Source: Levilactobacillus namurensis DSM 19117 (GTDB taxonomy: Bacteria > Bacillota > Bacilli > Lactobacillales > Lactobacillaceae). From it: a stretch of 44,853 nt of DNA. Positions within the stretch are counted from its first letter, which is position 1. Every line of letters begins with the position of its first letter. The stretch is from NCBI RefSeq assembly GCF_001434785.1, contig NZ_AZDT01000046.1, positions 17,638 to 62,490 on the forward strand, read 5' to 3'. Shown piece after piece: positions 21,882 to 29,956 of this stretch. The translations under genes were made by a program, and so were the position numbers. The notes under the pieces are model-generated. The model did not search any database, was not told the origin of the DNA, and saw nothing but the letters and a program-made list of their open reading frames with translations.

Positions 21882-22961
21882 ATGCAAACCTGTCCGCATT
21901 GTCATCAACCCGTCACCGCTGGCAGTCGCTTCTGTGAACACTGCGGCTACGACCTGACCCAGGCCCCGGCCGCCACCGCTGGTCGCCGGCGGGCCAACTC
22001 ACCGACGCCCCGGCCCCACCACCATTGGCTGGGCAAAGTCTTGGGTGGCGTGATTGTCTTGGCCGTGATCGTGGTCGCCTTCCTAGGTGTCGGCTTTTAC
22101 CACCGCCAAGCCGGAAAGCCCAAGCAGATCACCACGATCACCGACGCCATCACGGCCAATCAAAGCAATGATCTAGCCAAGCACCTGACCAGTGACGACC
22201 CCAGCCTCAAGATCACGGGCGACACGGTCCAGCCGTTCTTGGACTACACCCGCAAGCATCCCCAGTACGTCAAGAACATGCGCGCTGACCTGCTGGATTC
22301 TGGCGAGACCCGCGACCACACCTTTAAGCTGGTCACGGCCGGCCACACCCTAGGCGTCCTGCCCGTGTATAAGCTGCAGGTGGCGACCATGCATCCCCAC
22401 CTCAGCACTAACGCCGCCAACGCCACCATCCTGGCGAACAACGACGCAGTAATCACGGCCAAGAACGACCACTTCACCTACACCGCCGGCCCTCTGTTCC
22501 CCGGGCACTACACGTTCAAACTATCGGGGACCCGCGATAAGGCCAGCGTCACTACGAATCTGCTGGGAAGTCAGGACCGTAACCAGGCCATCACGTTGAC
22601 CGCCAAGGCGGCGAAGACTACTAGTAGCGCGACCACCACGACCACCAGCAATTCCGGGACCGGCGAACAACCGCACCCCAACGACCAATCCAGCAGTGCC
22701 ACGCGGGGACAACTGGAAGCTGACATGTCTTCGGACGCCCAGGAAGCCATCGACGCGGCCAGTGACGACTACGATTTCGACCCCGATGATGAACGCTACA
22801 CGGTCTCCGAACCCCATCCACAGGTCCTCGAGATCAAGACCTACGACCGGGACACCGGCGTATCAGACGGAACTTACCGCTACGATCAAGTCCACTCGAT
22901 CGTCAGCCTGTACAACGCCAGCACCGGTAAGTTCGAAACCAACGATGACGATGATGATTAA
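21882..22961 (+). CDS. Zinc-ribbon membrane protein, TcaA/YvbJ-like, with acidic tail
   Basis: The product has 359 residues. The N-terminus is a zinc ribbon (CPHCHQPVTAG, then FCEHCGYDL) facing the cytoplasm. One membrane helix follows (about residues 53-75, VLGGVIVLAVIVVAFLGVG), and the rest should be outside. The first outer domain (TTITDAITANQSNDLAKHLTSDD) resembles the TcaA second domain. A Ser/Thr-rich linker leads to a C-terminal region rich in Asp that ends NDDDDD. TcaA-type proteins affect glycopeptide resistance and wall sensing in staphylococci; the function here is not known. AAGGAG lies ten bases before the ATG. It is the first of four adjacent zinc-ribbon genes with gaps of 11-19 bases. 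Confidence 0.78.
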   Translation: MQTCPHCHQPVTAGSRFCEHCGYDLTQAPAATAGRRRANSPTPRPHHHWLGKVLGGVIVLAVIVVAFLGVGFYHRQAGKPKQITTITDAITANQSNDLAKHLTSDDPSLKITGDTVQPFLDYTRKHPQYVKNMRADLLDSGETRDHTFKLVTAGHTLGVLPVYKLQVATMHPHLSTNAANATILANNDAVITAKNDHFTYTAGPLFPGHYTFKLSGTRDKASVTTNLLGSQDRNQAITLTAKAAKTTSSATTTTTSNSGTGEQPHPNDQSSSATRGQLEADMSSDAQEAIDAASDDYDFDPDDERYTVSEPHPQVLEIKTYDRDTGVSDGTYRYDQVHSIVSLYNASTGKFETNDDDDD

Positions 22962-22980
22962 CTGAAAGGAAGTCTTTAAC

Positions 22981-23421
22981 ATGAAACAAACGACTAGCCG
23001 TATCTGTTCCCAATGCGGGTACCAGAACGCCGGCGACGCCAACTTCTGCCTGAAGTGTGGCGCTAAGCTCTCCGCAGCCGACGACTACATCATGGTGCCC
23101 CACAGTAGTGATCTGTCCTTCCCCCTGACCGGGCTGGACCTAACGGACGACGAGATTGCCCAGACTAAGCGCTTCGTAATCACCCAAGCCACCACGATTC
23201 CGGCGGGTTACCGTAGCGCCGGCCTGGTCTTCGCGGAAAGTGACGTCGCCCCGCAAGCCGGGCAAAAGGCCGCTTGGGAGGACCTGATGAAGCATCTGAT
23301 GGCCCTTCTATTGGCCAAGCACTACGACGGTTGCGCCCACATCGTGCTTCAACCGCAGCCCACTAACCCTAGTCAACTCTGTCTCTACGGCGAAGCCCTC
23401 GTGGCCCAGCCGCAAGTCTAA
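22981..23421 (+). CDS. Small zinc-ribbon protein with YbjQ-like domain
   Basis: The product has 146 residues and no membrane helix. Its N-terminal zinc ribbon (CSQCGYQNAGDANFCLKCG) has both CxxC pairs. The rest (FVITQATTIPAGYRSAGLVFAES, then DGCAHIVLQPQP and LYGEALV) recalls the YbjQ/DUF74 fold, in which a strand pair precedes a helix and a final AYGTAV-like strand. The likeness is weak and is my inference. It is the only soluble member of the four-gene cluster, so it may be the cytoplasmic partner of the membrane proteins around it. AAAGGA lies about ten bases before the ATG. Confidence 0.62.
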   Translation: MKQTTSRICSQCGYQNAGDANFCLKCGAKLSAADDYIMVPHSSDLSFPLTGLDLTDDEIAQTKRFVITQATTIPAGYRSAGLVFAESDVAPQAGQKAAWEDLMKHLMALLLAKHYDGCAHIVLQPQPTNPSQLCLYGEALVAQPQV

Positions 23422-23432
23422 GGAGGCGCGTT

Positions 23433-24950
23433 ATGAACCAACGTCCGTTTTACGCGCCCGCTGACGACCAAGCCAGTGGCGACCGACCCAACTTCTGTCC
23501 CCACTGCGGCCAACCCGTCGCCCCGACCGACACGTTCTGTCAAAATTGTGGGTACAACCTGGTCACCGACCAAGTGACCAACGACCAGACGCCCGAGGCA
23601 CCGCAGCCAACAGCCTCCACACAGCCCAACCCGCAACCAACGGCTTCGCAGACCACGACCCCGCAACCAGCCCCGACGCCCCAGCGGCGCCCGCGCACAC
23701 CCCTGACCAAGTCCCAAAAGGCCAAGTGGTGGGGCCTGGGACTAGTTGGGGTGGTCCTAGTTGGCCTGATTGGCTGGGGTGGCCACTACTACTCGAAAGC
23801 CACCACGCTAGACCGCATCACCAGCGATATCCGGAGCGGGAAACACCTGACCCACGACTTCGCCAGCAGTAGCGCTGATTTAAAATTGACCACCGCTAAG
23901 CTGGTCCCGGTCAACCGCTACTACCGTGACCATCCCCAACAGCTGGCCAGCTTAAAGGCTCAACTGGCAGCTGGGGGCCGGAGCACCGACGGGCATTTCA
24001 CCTACCGGTCTACGGGACGCCGTTTCCTGCTCTTCCCTAAGTACCAGATCAACGTCACGCCGGTCTATCCGACGGTCACCACCAACCACGCCAAGACGGT
24101 GATCTCCCTGGATCATCACACGGTCGCCACGGCGAACAGCGATACATATACCAAGAAGTTGGGGGCCCTGGTCCCCGGCGAATACCACTTACAGGCCAGC
24201 GGTAAGGTCGGCAGTCATCAGCTGACCAACAGCAGTGACTACCACATCACTAGCGATAAGACCTACGATCTCGAGTTGCGGACCATTTCGGCGACCTTTA
24301 ATACGGTCCCGGCATCCACCATTTACCTCAACGGCAAGAAGGTGGGGACGGCCGACAGCACGGGGACCTTTACGCTCAAAGACGAACCTTGGTCCGCCAA
24401 CATGAGCGTTTACGCTCAGTACGGGTCGACCAACGGCACGGCCAAGTCGAACACCGTGATGCTGGATAAGAACGCCGACGGGGACACCGTCGACCTCAAG
24501 TATCCGGGCGTGATTGACGAAAGCGACGCGGACGACTTCATCAGTAACCTCTTCACGGCCATCGAGAACCTATCGAACAACGGTGACATGGATGACGCCA
24601 CGGACGACGAAGACGACGACCTAGACGCCTTCTTCGAAAACGGCAGTAGTAACACCGAGTACCAGCAGTTTAAGTCCATGGGCCAAGGCTACTATAAGGA
24701 TGACAACATCGACGGAACCACGATTACCACCACCATCAAGGACATCAAGCCCGGTCCCGACCGGACCAGTCTGGTCACCTACACGGTCAAGTACGACTTC
24801 ATGCTCGACGACTACGACCACATCCAGACCTTCCAGTACACGGCAACGGTTAAGGATACCAGCCACGATAGCGATGCGAGTCTCAACAACCAGATTGTGA
24901 AGATCACACCCGCGCAGAAGATCAACGACTACCACGATAATGACGACTAA
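23433..24950 (+). CDS. Zinc-ribbon membrane protein, TcaA-like, with NTF2-like C-terminus
   Basis: The product has 505 residues. A zinc ribbon (FCPHCGQPVAPTDTFCQNCG) is followed by a Pro/Thr/Gln-rich linker (about residues 50-88), one membrane helix (about 99-117, GLGLVGVVLVGLIGWGG), and a large outer part. The outer part has a domain starting TTLDRITSDIRSGKHLTHDF, a beta domain with FNTVPASTIYLNGKKVG (a PEGA-like motif), an acidic patch DDATDDEDDDLDAFF, and a last domain with YTVKYDFMLDD that fits the NTF2-like end of TcaA/YvbJ proteins. It is a longer paralogue of the 21882 product. AAGGAGG lies six bases before the ATG. Confidence 0.78.
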   Translation: MNQRPFYAPADDQASGDRPNFCPHCGQPVAPTDTFCQNCGYNLVTDQVTNDQTPEAPQPTASTQPNPQPTASQTTTPQPAPTPQRRPRTPLTKSQKAKWWGLGLVGVVLVGLIGWGGHYYSKATTLDRITSDIRSGKHLTHDFASSSADLKLTTAKLVPVNRYYRDHPQQLASLKAQLAAGGRSTDGHFTYRSTGRRFLLFPKYQINVTPVYPTVTTNHAKTVISLDHHTVATANSDTYTKKLGALVPGEYHLQASGKVGSHQLTNSSDYHITSDKTYDLELRTISATFNTVPASTIYLNGKKVGTADSTGTFTLKDEPWSANMSVYAQYGSTNGTAKSNTVMLDKNADGDTVDLKYPGVIDESDADDFISNLFTAIENLSNNGDMDDATDDEDDDLDAFFENGSSNTEYQQFKSMGQGYYKDDNIDGTTITTTIKDIKPGPDRTSLVTYTVKYDFMLDDYDHIQTFQYTATVKDTSHDSDASLNNQIVKITPAQKINDYHDNDD

Positions 24951-24964
24951 GGAAGGACTTTAAT

Positions 24965-25876
24965 ATGGAAAAGACCACCTCGAAATTCTGTCCGCAATGC
25001 GGGCAACCCCTCGCAGCGGGGGCTAAGTTCTGTACCCACTGCGGTTACCAACTCAAGACACCAGCGGCTGCGGCCGCACCGGACCAAGCCACGAACACCG
25101 CATCGGATCAGCGCCAAGCCACGACCCATTCACAGGCCGCAAACGCCGACCAAGCGGCCCCTAACCAGCGCCGCGACGATGTTCAACGGGTCAAACGCTT
25201 CTCGGGTAACTACTTTGCCTGGTGGCTGGCAACCGTCAAGCACCCTACCCGAACCGTCGAGCAGACCCCGGCTCTCTTCGGCGGCGTGACCTACCTGCTA
25301 GCGGCCCTGTTTCCAACGCTGGGACTGATGTTGCTGGGCTTTCGGGCTGCGTCCGCGGCCAATCAGGCCACGAACCTGGAGCTCAACCTGACGGGCATCA
25401 TCTGGCGCGTCAGCGTTGCCGTACTGATTGTCTTACTGCTGACGCTGGCCATTTACGCGGGCGTGGGCTACGGCTTTCGGCGACTTAACGACACCACCGG
25501 TCAGCTGACGTTCAAGGCTTACGTCACCAGCTTTGCGGGCCTGTTAAACTTGGGGCTCGCCATCGAAGTGCTGGGCGTCATCGTTAGTCTGTTTACGCCG
25601 GTCGACTCCGCGACGGGTCTGGTCAGTTGGGGCTTCTTGTTCCTGCTGATTGGGGCGGCCATGCTGATTTTAAATATGGCCTTCGTCTACAGCGTGGTCA
25701 GCGACACGCCGCAACCCCGGTGGGACACTTTCTACTTATTAGTGGTCGCCATCATCGCCCTCTCCTTAGCCCTAGGAATCTTTAGCGGCTTGGTCGGCGG
25801 CGTGATCGGCAGCTCGCTGGAGAATACCTTCTCACAAATCTTCGATAGTTACGGCAACACTTCTAGCATTTGGTAA
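24965..25876 (+). CDS. Zinc-ribbon protein with five-helix membrane domain
   Basis: The product has 303 residues. A zinc ribbon (FCPQCGQPLAAG, FCTHCGYQL) leads through an Ala/Gln/Thr-rich linker to a membrane domain from about residue 85. Five helices are visible, including YLLAALFPTLGLMLLGF, AVLIVLLLTLAIYAGVG and LLVVAIIALSLALGIF. FAWWLATVKHPT before the first helix resembles the start of DUF6574/Yip1-like membrane proteins that share zinc ribbons in lactobacilli. The function is unknown. It closes the four-gene zinc-ribbon cluster and has its own terminator. AAGGA lies about eleven bases before the ATG. Confidence 0.72.
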   Translation: MEKTTSKFCPQCGQPLAAGAKFCTHCGYQLKTPAAAAAPDQATNTASDQRQATTHSQAANADQAAPNQRRDDVQRVKRFSGNYFAWWLATVKHPTRTVEQTPALFGGVTYLLAALFPTLGLMLLGFRAASAANQATNLELNLTGIIWRVSVAVLIVLLLTLAIYAGVGYGFRRLNDTTGQLTFKAYVTSFAGLLNLGLAIEVLGVIVSLFTPVDSATGLVSWGFLFLLIGAAMLILNMAFVYSVVSDTPQPRWDTFYLLVVAIIALSLALGIFSGLVGGVIGSSLENTFSQIFDSYGNTSSIW

Positions 25877-25881
25877 CTTTT

Positions 25882-25913
25882 AAAATCCGCGGTCTTTAGG
25901 GACGGCGGATTTT
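25882..25913 (+). terminator. Terminator of the zinc-ribbon operon
   Basis: AAAATCCGC (25882-25890) pairs with GCGGATTTT (25905-25913), six bases after the last stop codon. Confidence 0.75.
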
Positions 25914-25977
25914 GTCTGCCCTTTGCGGTCCAACCGTGGTATTCTAGGGTTTAGACATTCTCGAAGGGGGCTCTGTT

Positions 25978-26517
25978 ATGAGCTTAATTTATATCAAACG
26001 CGCAACCCTGGCAGCTTTGCCAGACATTATGGCCATCATCGATAACGCTAAGGCCTTATTAAAGGCCGACGGTAGCCCGCAATGGCAGGACGGGTATCCG
26101 GATACCGCCACGTTGAAACGCGACATTGCTGCGCAACAATGCTGGTTGTTAATGGTGGACGGGAAGATTGCGGGGACGGCGACCATGGTGGTGGCCGACG
26201 ACCCTAACTATCACCAGATCTATAACGGGGCCTGGCAAAACACCACGGACCCTTACGCCACGATTCACCGGATCGCGATTGGTGCCGACTTTGGTGGTCA
26301 GCACCTGAGCCACTACTTCTTCTCCAACCTGATCAGTTCGGCTTACCGCGACGGCATCCGCAACTTCCGTATCGACACCCACGACCTGAATAAGCGGATG
26401 CAGGCCATCGTAACCAGCTTCGGGTACGCCTTCCGGGGGAAGATCTACGTGGACGAACCCGCCGAGAATCCTGAGGATAACGCGCGACGGGCTTATGAGT
26501 TGAATTTGCAAGACTAG
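25978..26517 (+). CDS. GNAT-family N-acetyltransferase
   Basis: This 179-residue protein has the GNAT fold. DGKIAGTATMVV forms the central strand pair, HRIAIGADFGGQHLSHYFF is motif A, where the acetyl-CoA pyrophosphate binds, and the C-terminal strand NFRIDTHDLNKRMQAIVTSFGY is motif B, in which the N-K-M run is common in small-molecule acetyltransferases. The substrate is unknown. AAGGGGG lies seven bases before the ATG. It is monocistronic between two terminators. Confidence 0.86.
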   Translation: MSLIYIKRATLAALPDIMAIIDNAKALLKADGSPQWQDGYPDTATLKRDIAAQQCWLLMVDGKIAGTATMVVADDPNYHQIYNGAWQNTTDPYATIHRIAIGADFGGQHLSHYFFSNLISSAYRDGIRNFRIDTHDLNKRMQAIVTSFGYAFRGKIYVDEPAENPEDNARRAYELNLQD

Positions 26518-26640
26518 CAGGTGGTCATCGGCCTGACTGGGTGCGTCAAGACAAGGCTGGAACGCTCATTAAAACCCGATGGAGAATCCCAATCGGCGTC
26601 AAGATTAACCTGGTACTTAAAATAAACCGTCGCATAAAGA

Positions 26641-26680
26641 AATGGTCCGTGAAAATCTGAAGATTTTCACGGACCATTTT
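26641..26680. terminator. Bidirectional 18-bp hairpin terminator
   Basis: AATGGTCCGTGAAAATCT (26641-26658) pairs perfectly with 26661-26678 around a two-base loop and is followed by T's. It separates the GNAT gene from the converging FMN-reductase gene. Confidence 0.85.
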
Positions 26681-26713
26681 TACTAAATGTATTTTTCTAG
26701 CCTGCTAATGCCC

Positions 26714-27277
26714 CTAAGCCAGGGCTAACTGCGTCTCACGGTTAGTTTGGACGAACCGTTGGAAGGACCCGAAGCACTTCTCCAAGAATTCTACGGTCCG
26801 CGCATCCGTCATCTGTCCCTGTTCGTCAAATTTCTGACTAGCAAAGCTCAGCATGAACTGATTCCCGGGTAGAACTTGGGCATTGATACCGGGAGAGTTT
26901 AAGATTTCTCGTAACTGGGTTTGAGCCCACGAGGTACCTTGTTGGCCTAAAGAGGCCCCCACGATCATGACGGGTTTGTCGGTCAGGGGATGCCCCACAC
27001 AAGAGAGCCACTCTAGGCAGCTCTTCAAGCAGGCCGTAATCGAATGGTCGTATTCGGGCGTAGCAATAACGACCCCGTCAGCCGCTTCGATCGCCGTCAT
27101 CAGCTCCGTAACAGCTTCGGGAACGGCTTTCATCAAATTCTCGTTAAACATTGGCAACTGCCCAATCTCACGCACTTCTAGTTCAACATCGCTCGCAAAA
27201 TGCTTAGCCATGTATTGAAGTAGCGTCCGGTTGTAGGACCGGTTGGCGTTATTCCCAACAATCCCGATTAATTTCAT
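26714..27277 (-). CDS. NAD(P)H-dependent FMN reductase
   Basis: This flavodoxin-like protein of 187 residues has its phosphate-binding loop IVGNNANRSYNRTLLQ at the N-terminus, the flavin loop ATPEYDHSITACLKSCLEWL, and GASLGQQGTSWAQ near the third strand. All are typical of the NADPH-dependent FMN reductase family. The ATG at 27277 has AGGAGG six bases upstream; the open frame to 27520 overlaps the FAD protein and is not used. It follows the FAD-dependent reductase gene after ten bases, so they form one operon. It probably supplies reduced flavin or electrons to the larger protein, as in two-part ene-reductases. Confidence 0.88.
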   Translation of the reverse strand: MKLIGIVGNNANRSYNRTLLQYMAKHFASDVELEVREIGQLPMFNENLMKAVPEAVTELMTAIEAADGVVIATPEYDHSITACLKSCLEWLSCVGHPLTDKPVMIVGASLGQQGTSWAQTQLREILNSPGINAQVLPGNQFMLSFASQKFDEQGQMTDARTVEFLEKCFGSFQRFVQTNRETQLALA

Positions 27278-27287
27278 GATTATCCTC

Positions 27288-28766
27288 CTATTCCGTGACG
27301 TTTTGACTTTGAACGTACTTAGCAGCATGGGTTCCAGAATTCCGTCCGGAGTAGAAGGCGTACCCCACGCAAGTCCCGGGCATGTTGGGGCCGTAAGTAT
27401 CCCCCGCCAACCCAGCGGCGTCATTGCCTGCCGCGTAGAGTCCCGGCATGACTTGGCCCGCAGTATCCAGAACTTGGTTATCCGGCGTGACTTGCAAGCC
27501 ACCCATGGTACAGAAGGCACCCACGTTTAACTTGAACCCATAGAACGGTCCTTGGGCAACGGGAACCAGGTAATCGGCGTCCTTACCGAACAAACTATCC
27601 GTACCATTGGCACAATCTTGGTTATACTGGTCAATCGTTTGGGTCAATTGGTCCACAGGCAGATTCATCTGGGCGGCTAAGTCTTCCAGACTATCGGCTT
27701 TGAAAATGAACGGCTTCTTGGCAGCCAACGCTTGGTCCATCTCGGCTTGCAGCTTGTCCATCTTCTCGCCCCGCTTGACGTAAACTCCCAGGCCCATGAA
27801 GTTTCCATCTTTAGCCATCCGATCAACCGTGGCTTGGTCCAAGATACTAAAGACTTGGTCTTGAGTGTACAGGGCGTTCCCGGCGTAAGAGAAGTTATAA
27901 ACCACAGACTCGTCCACGAAACGTTCGCCATCCCCATTGACCCATAGGAGGGGTTGTTGGCCAGCCGCCGTGTTCATCTGAGAAGGCATCATCTTAAATG
28001 ACGGTTCGTCGGGATCCTTCAAGTAACCGCCAAAGAGCATGGCCATCCCCGTTCCATACGACTTCGCACCAGCATCCCAGGCCATGGTCAGCCCGTCACC
28101 GGTCCCCTTCCCAGAACTGACCGGTACCAGTCGATCTGTATCGTAGTGGGTTAATTTCTTCATTAATTTTGCGTTGTTCAGGTAACCTCCCGTCGCCAAC
28201 ACCACGGCACGGGTCGCAATCGTGGCCGTTTCTTGAGTCGCCACGTTCTCGATAGTGACCCCCGTAATGGCATGGTTCGCATCCTGCTTTAAAGCCACGG
28301 CTTGCGTCTGCGTCAGAACCTCGACACCGCGTTTCTCAGTTTGAGGTAACAAAGCATCGTGGAGGACGGCATTCCCCATCCCTTTGTAGATGTGCCATGT
28401 GGCTTCCCCAGCTCCCATGGCTTGAACGCCTTCGTACTCGACACCTTGGTCCTTCAACCACTCTACGGTATCCGCACTATGGTCGATATATTGCCGCCAG
28501 ATCCGTGAATCGGCGCGGAACTTCGAGTAACCAACTTCTTCTTTGAGAACTTCCGTGCCTGATACGTGAATGCCTTGTTCTTTTTGTAAATAAGAATCAA
28601 CGGCGAAGAGCCCTTCCGTGTAGTTACTGCTACCACCGGTGTGCCGACCTTTTTCTAGCAACAGGACAGTAGCCCCATTTTCAGCAGCCGCCAAGGCAGC
28701 GGACGTCCCCGCAGCCCCGGTACCGACAACGACTAAATCATAAGCAGTATTCTGGGTAAGCGACAT
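27288..28766 (-). CDS. FAD-dependent reductase of the fumarate-reductase flavoprotein family
   Basis: This 492-residue protein has no signal peptide, heme site or FMN-transfer domain, so it is a single-domain cytoplasmic enzyme. The FAD fold starts with VVVGTGAAGTSAALAAAENG, followed by EKGRHTGGSSNYTEG, ATGGYLNNAKLM and the C-terminal FAD segment MPGLYAAGNDAAG. In fumarate reductases the active site uses two His and two Arg. Here the usual HHTMGG reads FCTMGG (near 27510), the Arg-bearing loop after GERFV reads DESVVYNFSYAG, and the last Arg in GANR reads GPNM. The substrate is therefore unlikely to be fumarate; an aromatic or other enoate is possible. GGAGGA lies before the ATG. Divergent from a LysR regulator. 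Confidence 0.85.
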   Translation of the reverse strand: MSLTQNTAYDLVVVGTGAAGTSAALAAAENGATVLLLEKGRHTGGSSNYTEGLFAVDSYLQKEQGIHVSGTEVLKEEVGYSKFRADSRIWRQYIDHSADTVEWLKDQGVEYEGVQAMGAGEATWHIYKGMGNAVLHDALLPQTEKRGVEVLTQTQAVALKQDANHAITGVTIENVATQETATIATRAVVLATGGYLNNAKLMKKLTHYDTDRLVPVSSGKGTGDGLTMAWDAGAKSYGTGMAMLFGGYLKDPDEPSFKMMPSQMNTAAGQQPLLWVNGDGERFVDESVVYNFSYAGNALYTQDQVFSILDQATVDRMAKDGNFMGLGVYVKRGEKMDKLQAEMDQALAAKKPFIFKADSLEDLAAQMNLPVDQLTQTIDQYNQDCANGTDSLFGKDADYLVPVAQGPFYGFKLNVGAFCTMGGLQVTPDNQVLDTAGQVMPGLYAAGNDAAGLAGDTYGPNMPGTCVGYAFYSGRNSGTHAAKYVQSQNVTE

Positions 28767-28886
28767 GATGATTCCTCCATTTTATAGTGAGTTAGTGAGC
28801 ATTTTAAGGTAAACTGGATGTAATCTCTTGAATGATTCAGGAACTATCATAGCTGTAAATTGGTTCACCGCAAACCGGGGTTTCGG

Positions 28887-28899
28887 TTCGCTAGGCGAA
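28887..28899. promoter_or_regulatory. Candidate LysR-type binding site
   Basis: TTCGCTAGGCGAA is a perfect dyad (TTCGC-TAG-GCGAA) and fits the T-N11-A pattern of LysR-type regulators. It lies 28 bases before the LysR start and 121 bases before the divergent reductase start. A second, weaker dyad lies at about 28867-28887. Confidence 0.5.
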
Positions 28900-28926
28900 C
28901 TTTAAGTTCATCTAGGAGGTCTTTAC

Positions 28927-29847
28927 TTGGATATCGATAAACTTAAAACCTTCCTGCAAGTCGCCCAATATGGGAGCTTCAAGCAGGCGGCCGTAAAACA
29001 ATATCGCTCTCAACGCGCTATCTCCAAACAAATCACCCAGATTGAAACAGAGCTGGGAGTAACCCTATTCTGGCGCCATGCCAACCGAATTACGCTGACA
29101 CCCCAGGGACGTTTCTTTCAATCGTCAGCGCAAGACATGGTTAACAATTACACCCAGACCCTAGCTGATCTGCAAGCGTTCAATCAACAGGCCAGGCGAA
29201 CGTTACAGGTCGGCTACTTCTCGGCCTTCGAAGAACGGTTATTACGGCAGGCACTCTTTCAAATGAAAAAACGAGACCCTAATTTATATTTAACGCTGCG
29301 TGAAGAAAGTAACGAACATTTAGTCGAGAGTGTCCGCAACGGGAGTCTGGATGCTGCCCTATCCATCAACTACGGACAAGCCCCGACGCTAAGCTCCCCG
29401 GAACTAGCTACGCAACCCATCTTCAGCGGCGAGATGGTGATGGGCGTTAGTACGCTCAATCCCCTCAGTCAGCAGAAATTCCTGACCCCCGCCGATTTAG
29501 CCGGCAAGCCCGTCCTGTATTACAGCCCCGAATCCTCCACCTTCTTGCTAGAAAGCTTCCAAGCGCGGATGCCCTTCATGGTGGATAACCAACAGATTAA
29601 GCGGGTGACCAGTGTGGAACAACTCCAGATGGCGGTGGCCTTAGACCAGGCCATGGCGTTCTATCCGGCGGGGCTACTAGACCAATCCTTGATGACGGTA
29701 GATAGTCATATCGTTCTTCTTCCGGTTCATCAGGCACCGCGACAAGACTATGAAATTGTGGTGATTTATCGGCGGGGCAATCCCAACCCCACCCTTGCAG
29801 ACTTATTCGCGCAATTCAAACAGCTACACCCTAACAATCAATTATGA
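28927..29847 (+). CDS. LysR-family transcriptional regulator
   Basis: The product has 306 residues. The N-terminal helix-turn-helix is clear (MDIDKLKTFLQVAQYGSFKQ, YRSQRAISKQITQIETELG, LFWRHANRITLTPQG), and an effector domain follows from about residue 90 (LQVGYFSAFEERLLRQAL). LysR regulators usually sit divergent to the genes they control and sense a substrate-like small molecule. Here the divergent genes are the FAD reductase and FMN reductase, so the effector is probably their substrate. The start is TTG at 28927 with AGGAGG seven bases upstream. A 15-bp terminator follows. Confidence 0.9.
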   Translation: MDIDKLKTFLQVAQYGSFKQAAVKQYRSQRAISKQITQIETELGVTLFWRHANRITLTPQGRFFQSSAQDMVNNYTQTLADLQAFNQQARRTLQVGYFSAFEERLLRQALFQMKKRDPNLYLTLREESNEHLVESVRNGSLDAALSINYGQAPTLSSPELATQPIFSGEMVMGVSTLNPLSQQKFLTPADLAGKPVLYYSPESSTFLLESFQARMPFMVDNQQIKRVTSVEQLQMAVALDQAMAFYPAGLLDQSLMTVDSHIVLLPVHQAPRQDYEIVVIYRRGNPNPTLADLFAQFKQLHPNNQL

Positions 29848-29896
29848 TGGGCGCTTGTTTAACGTTCCAATGAGTCATGAGACCCATCAAACCACA

Positions 29897-29937
29897 AAAT
29901 GGCACGACTTCCGGAAAATTCCGAAGTCGTGCCATTT
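29897..29937. terminator. Bidirectional terminator
   Basis: AAATGGCACGACTTC (29897-29911) pairs with GAAGTCGTGCCATTT (29923-29937). It lies between the LysR gene and the converging ClC gene. Confidence 0.85.
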
Positions 29938-29956
29938 CTTTACACTATATGTCAAT

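Noticed and set aside
27278-27520. Longer start for the FMN reductase
   Set aside because: It would overlap the FAD-reductase gene by over 230 bases; the ATG at 27277 has a strong ribosome site and starts directly at the flavodoxin fold.
26714-28766. Annotation as fumarate reductase
   Set aside because: The His and Arg residues that bind dicarboxylates appear to be replaced, and no heme or FMN-carrier domain is present.
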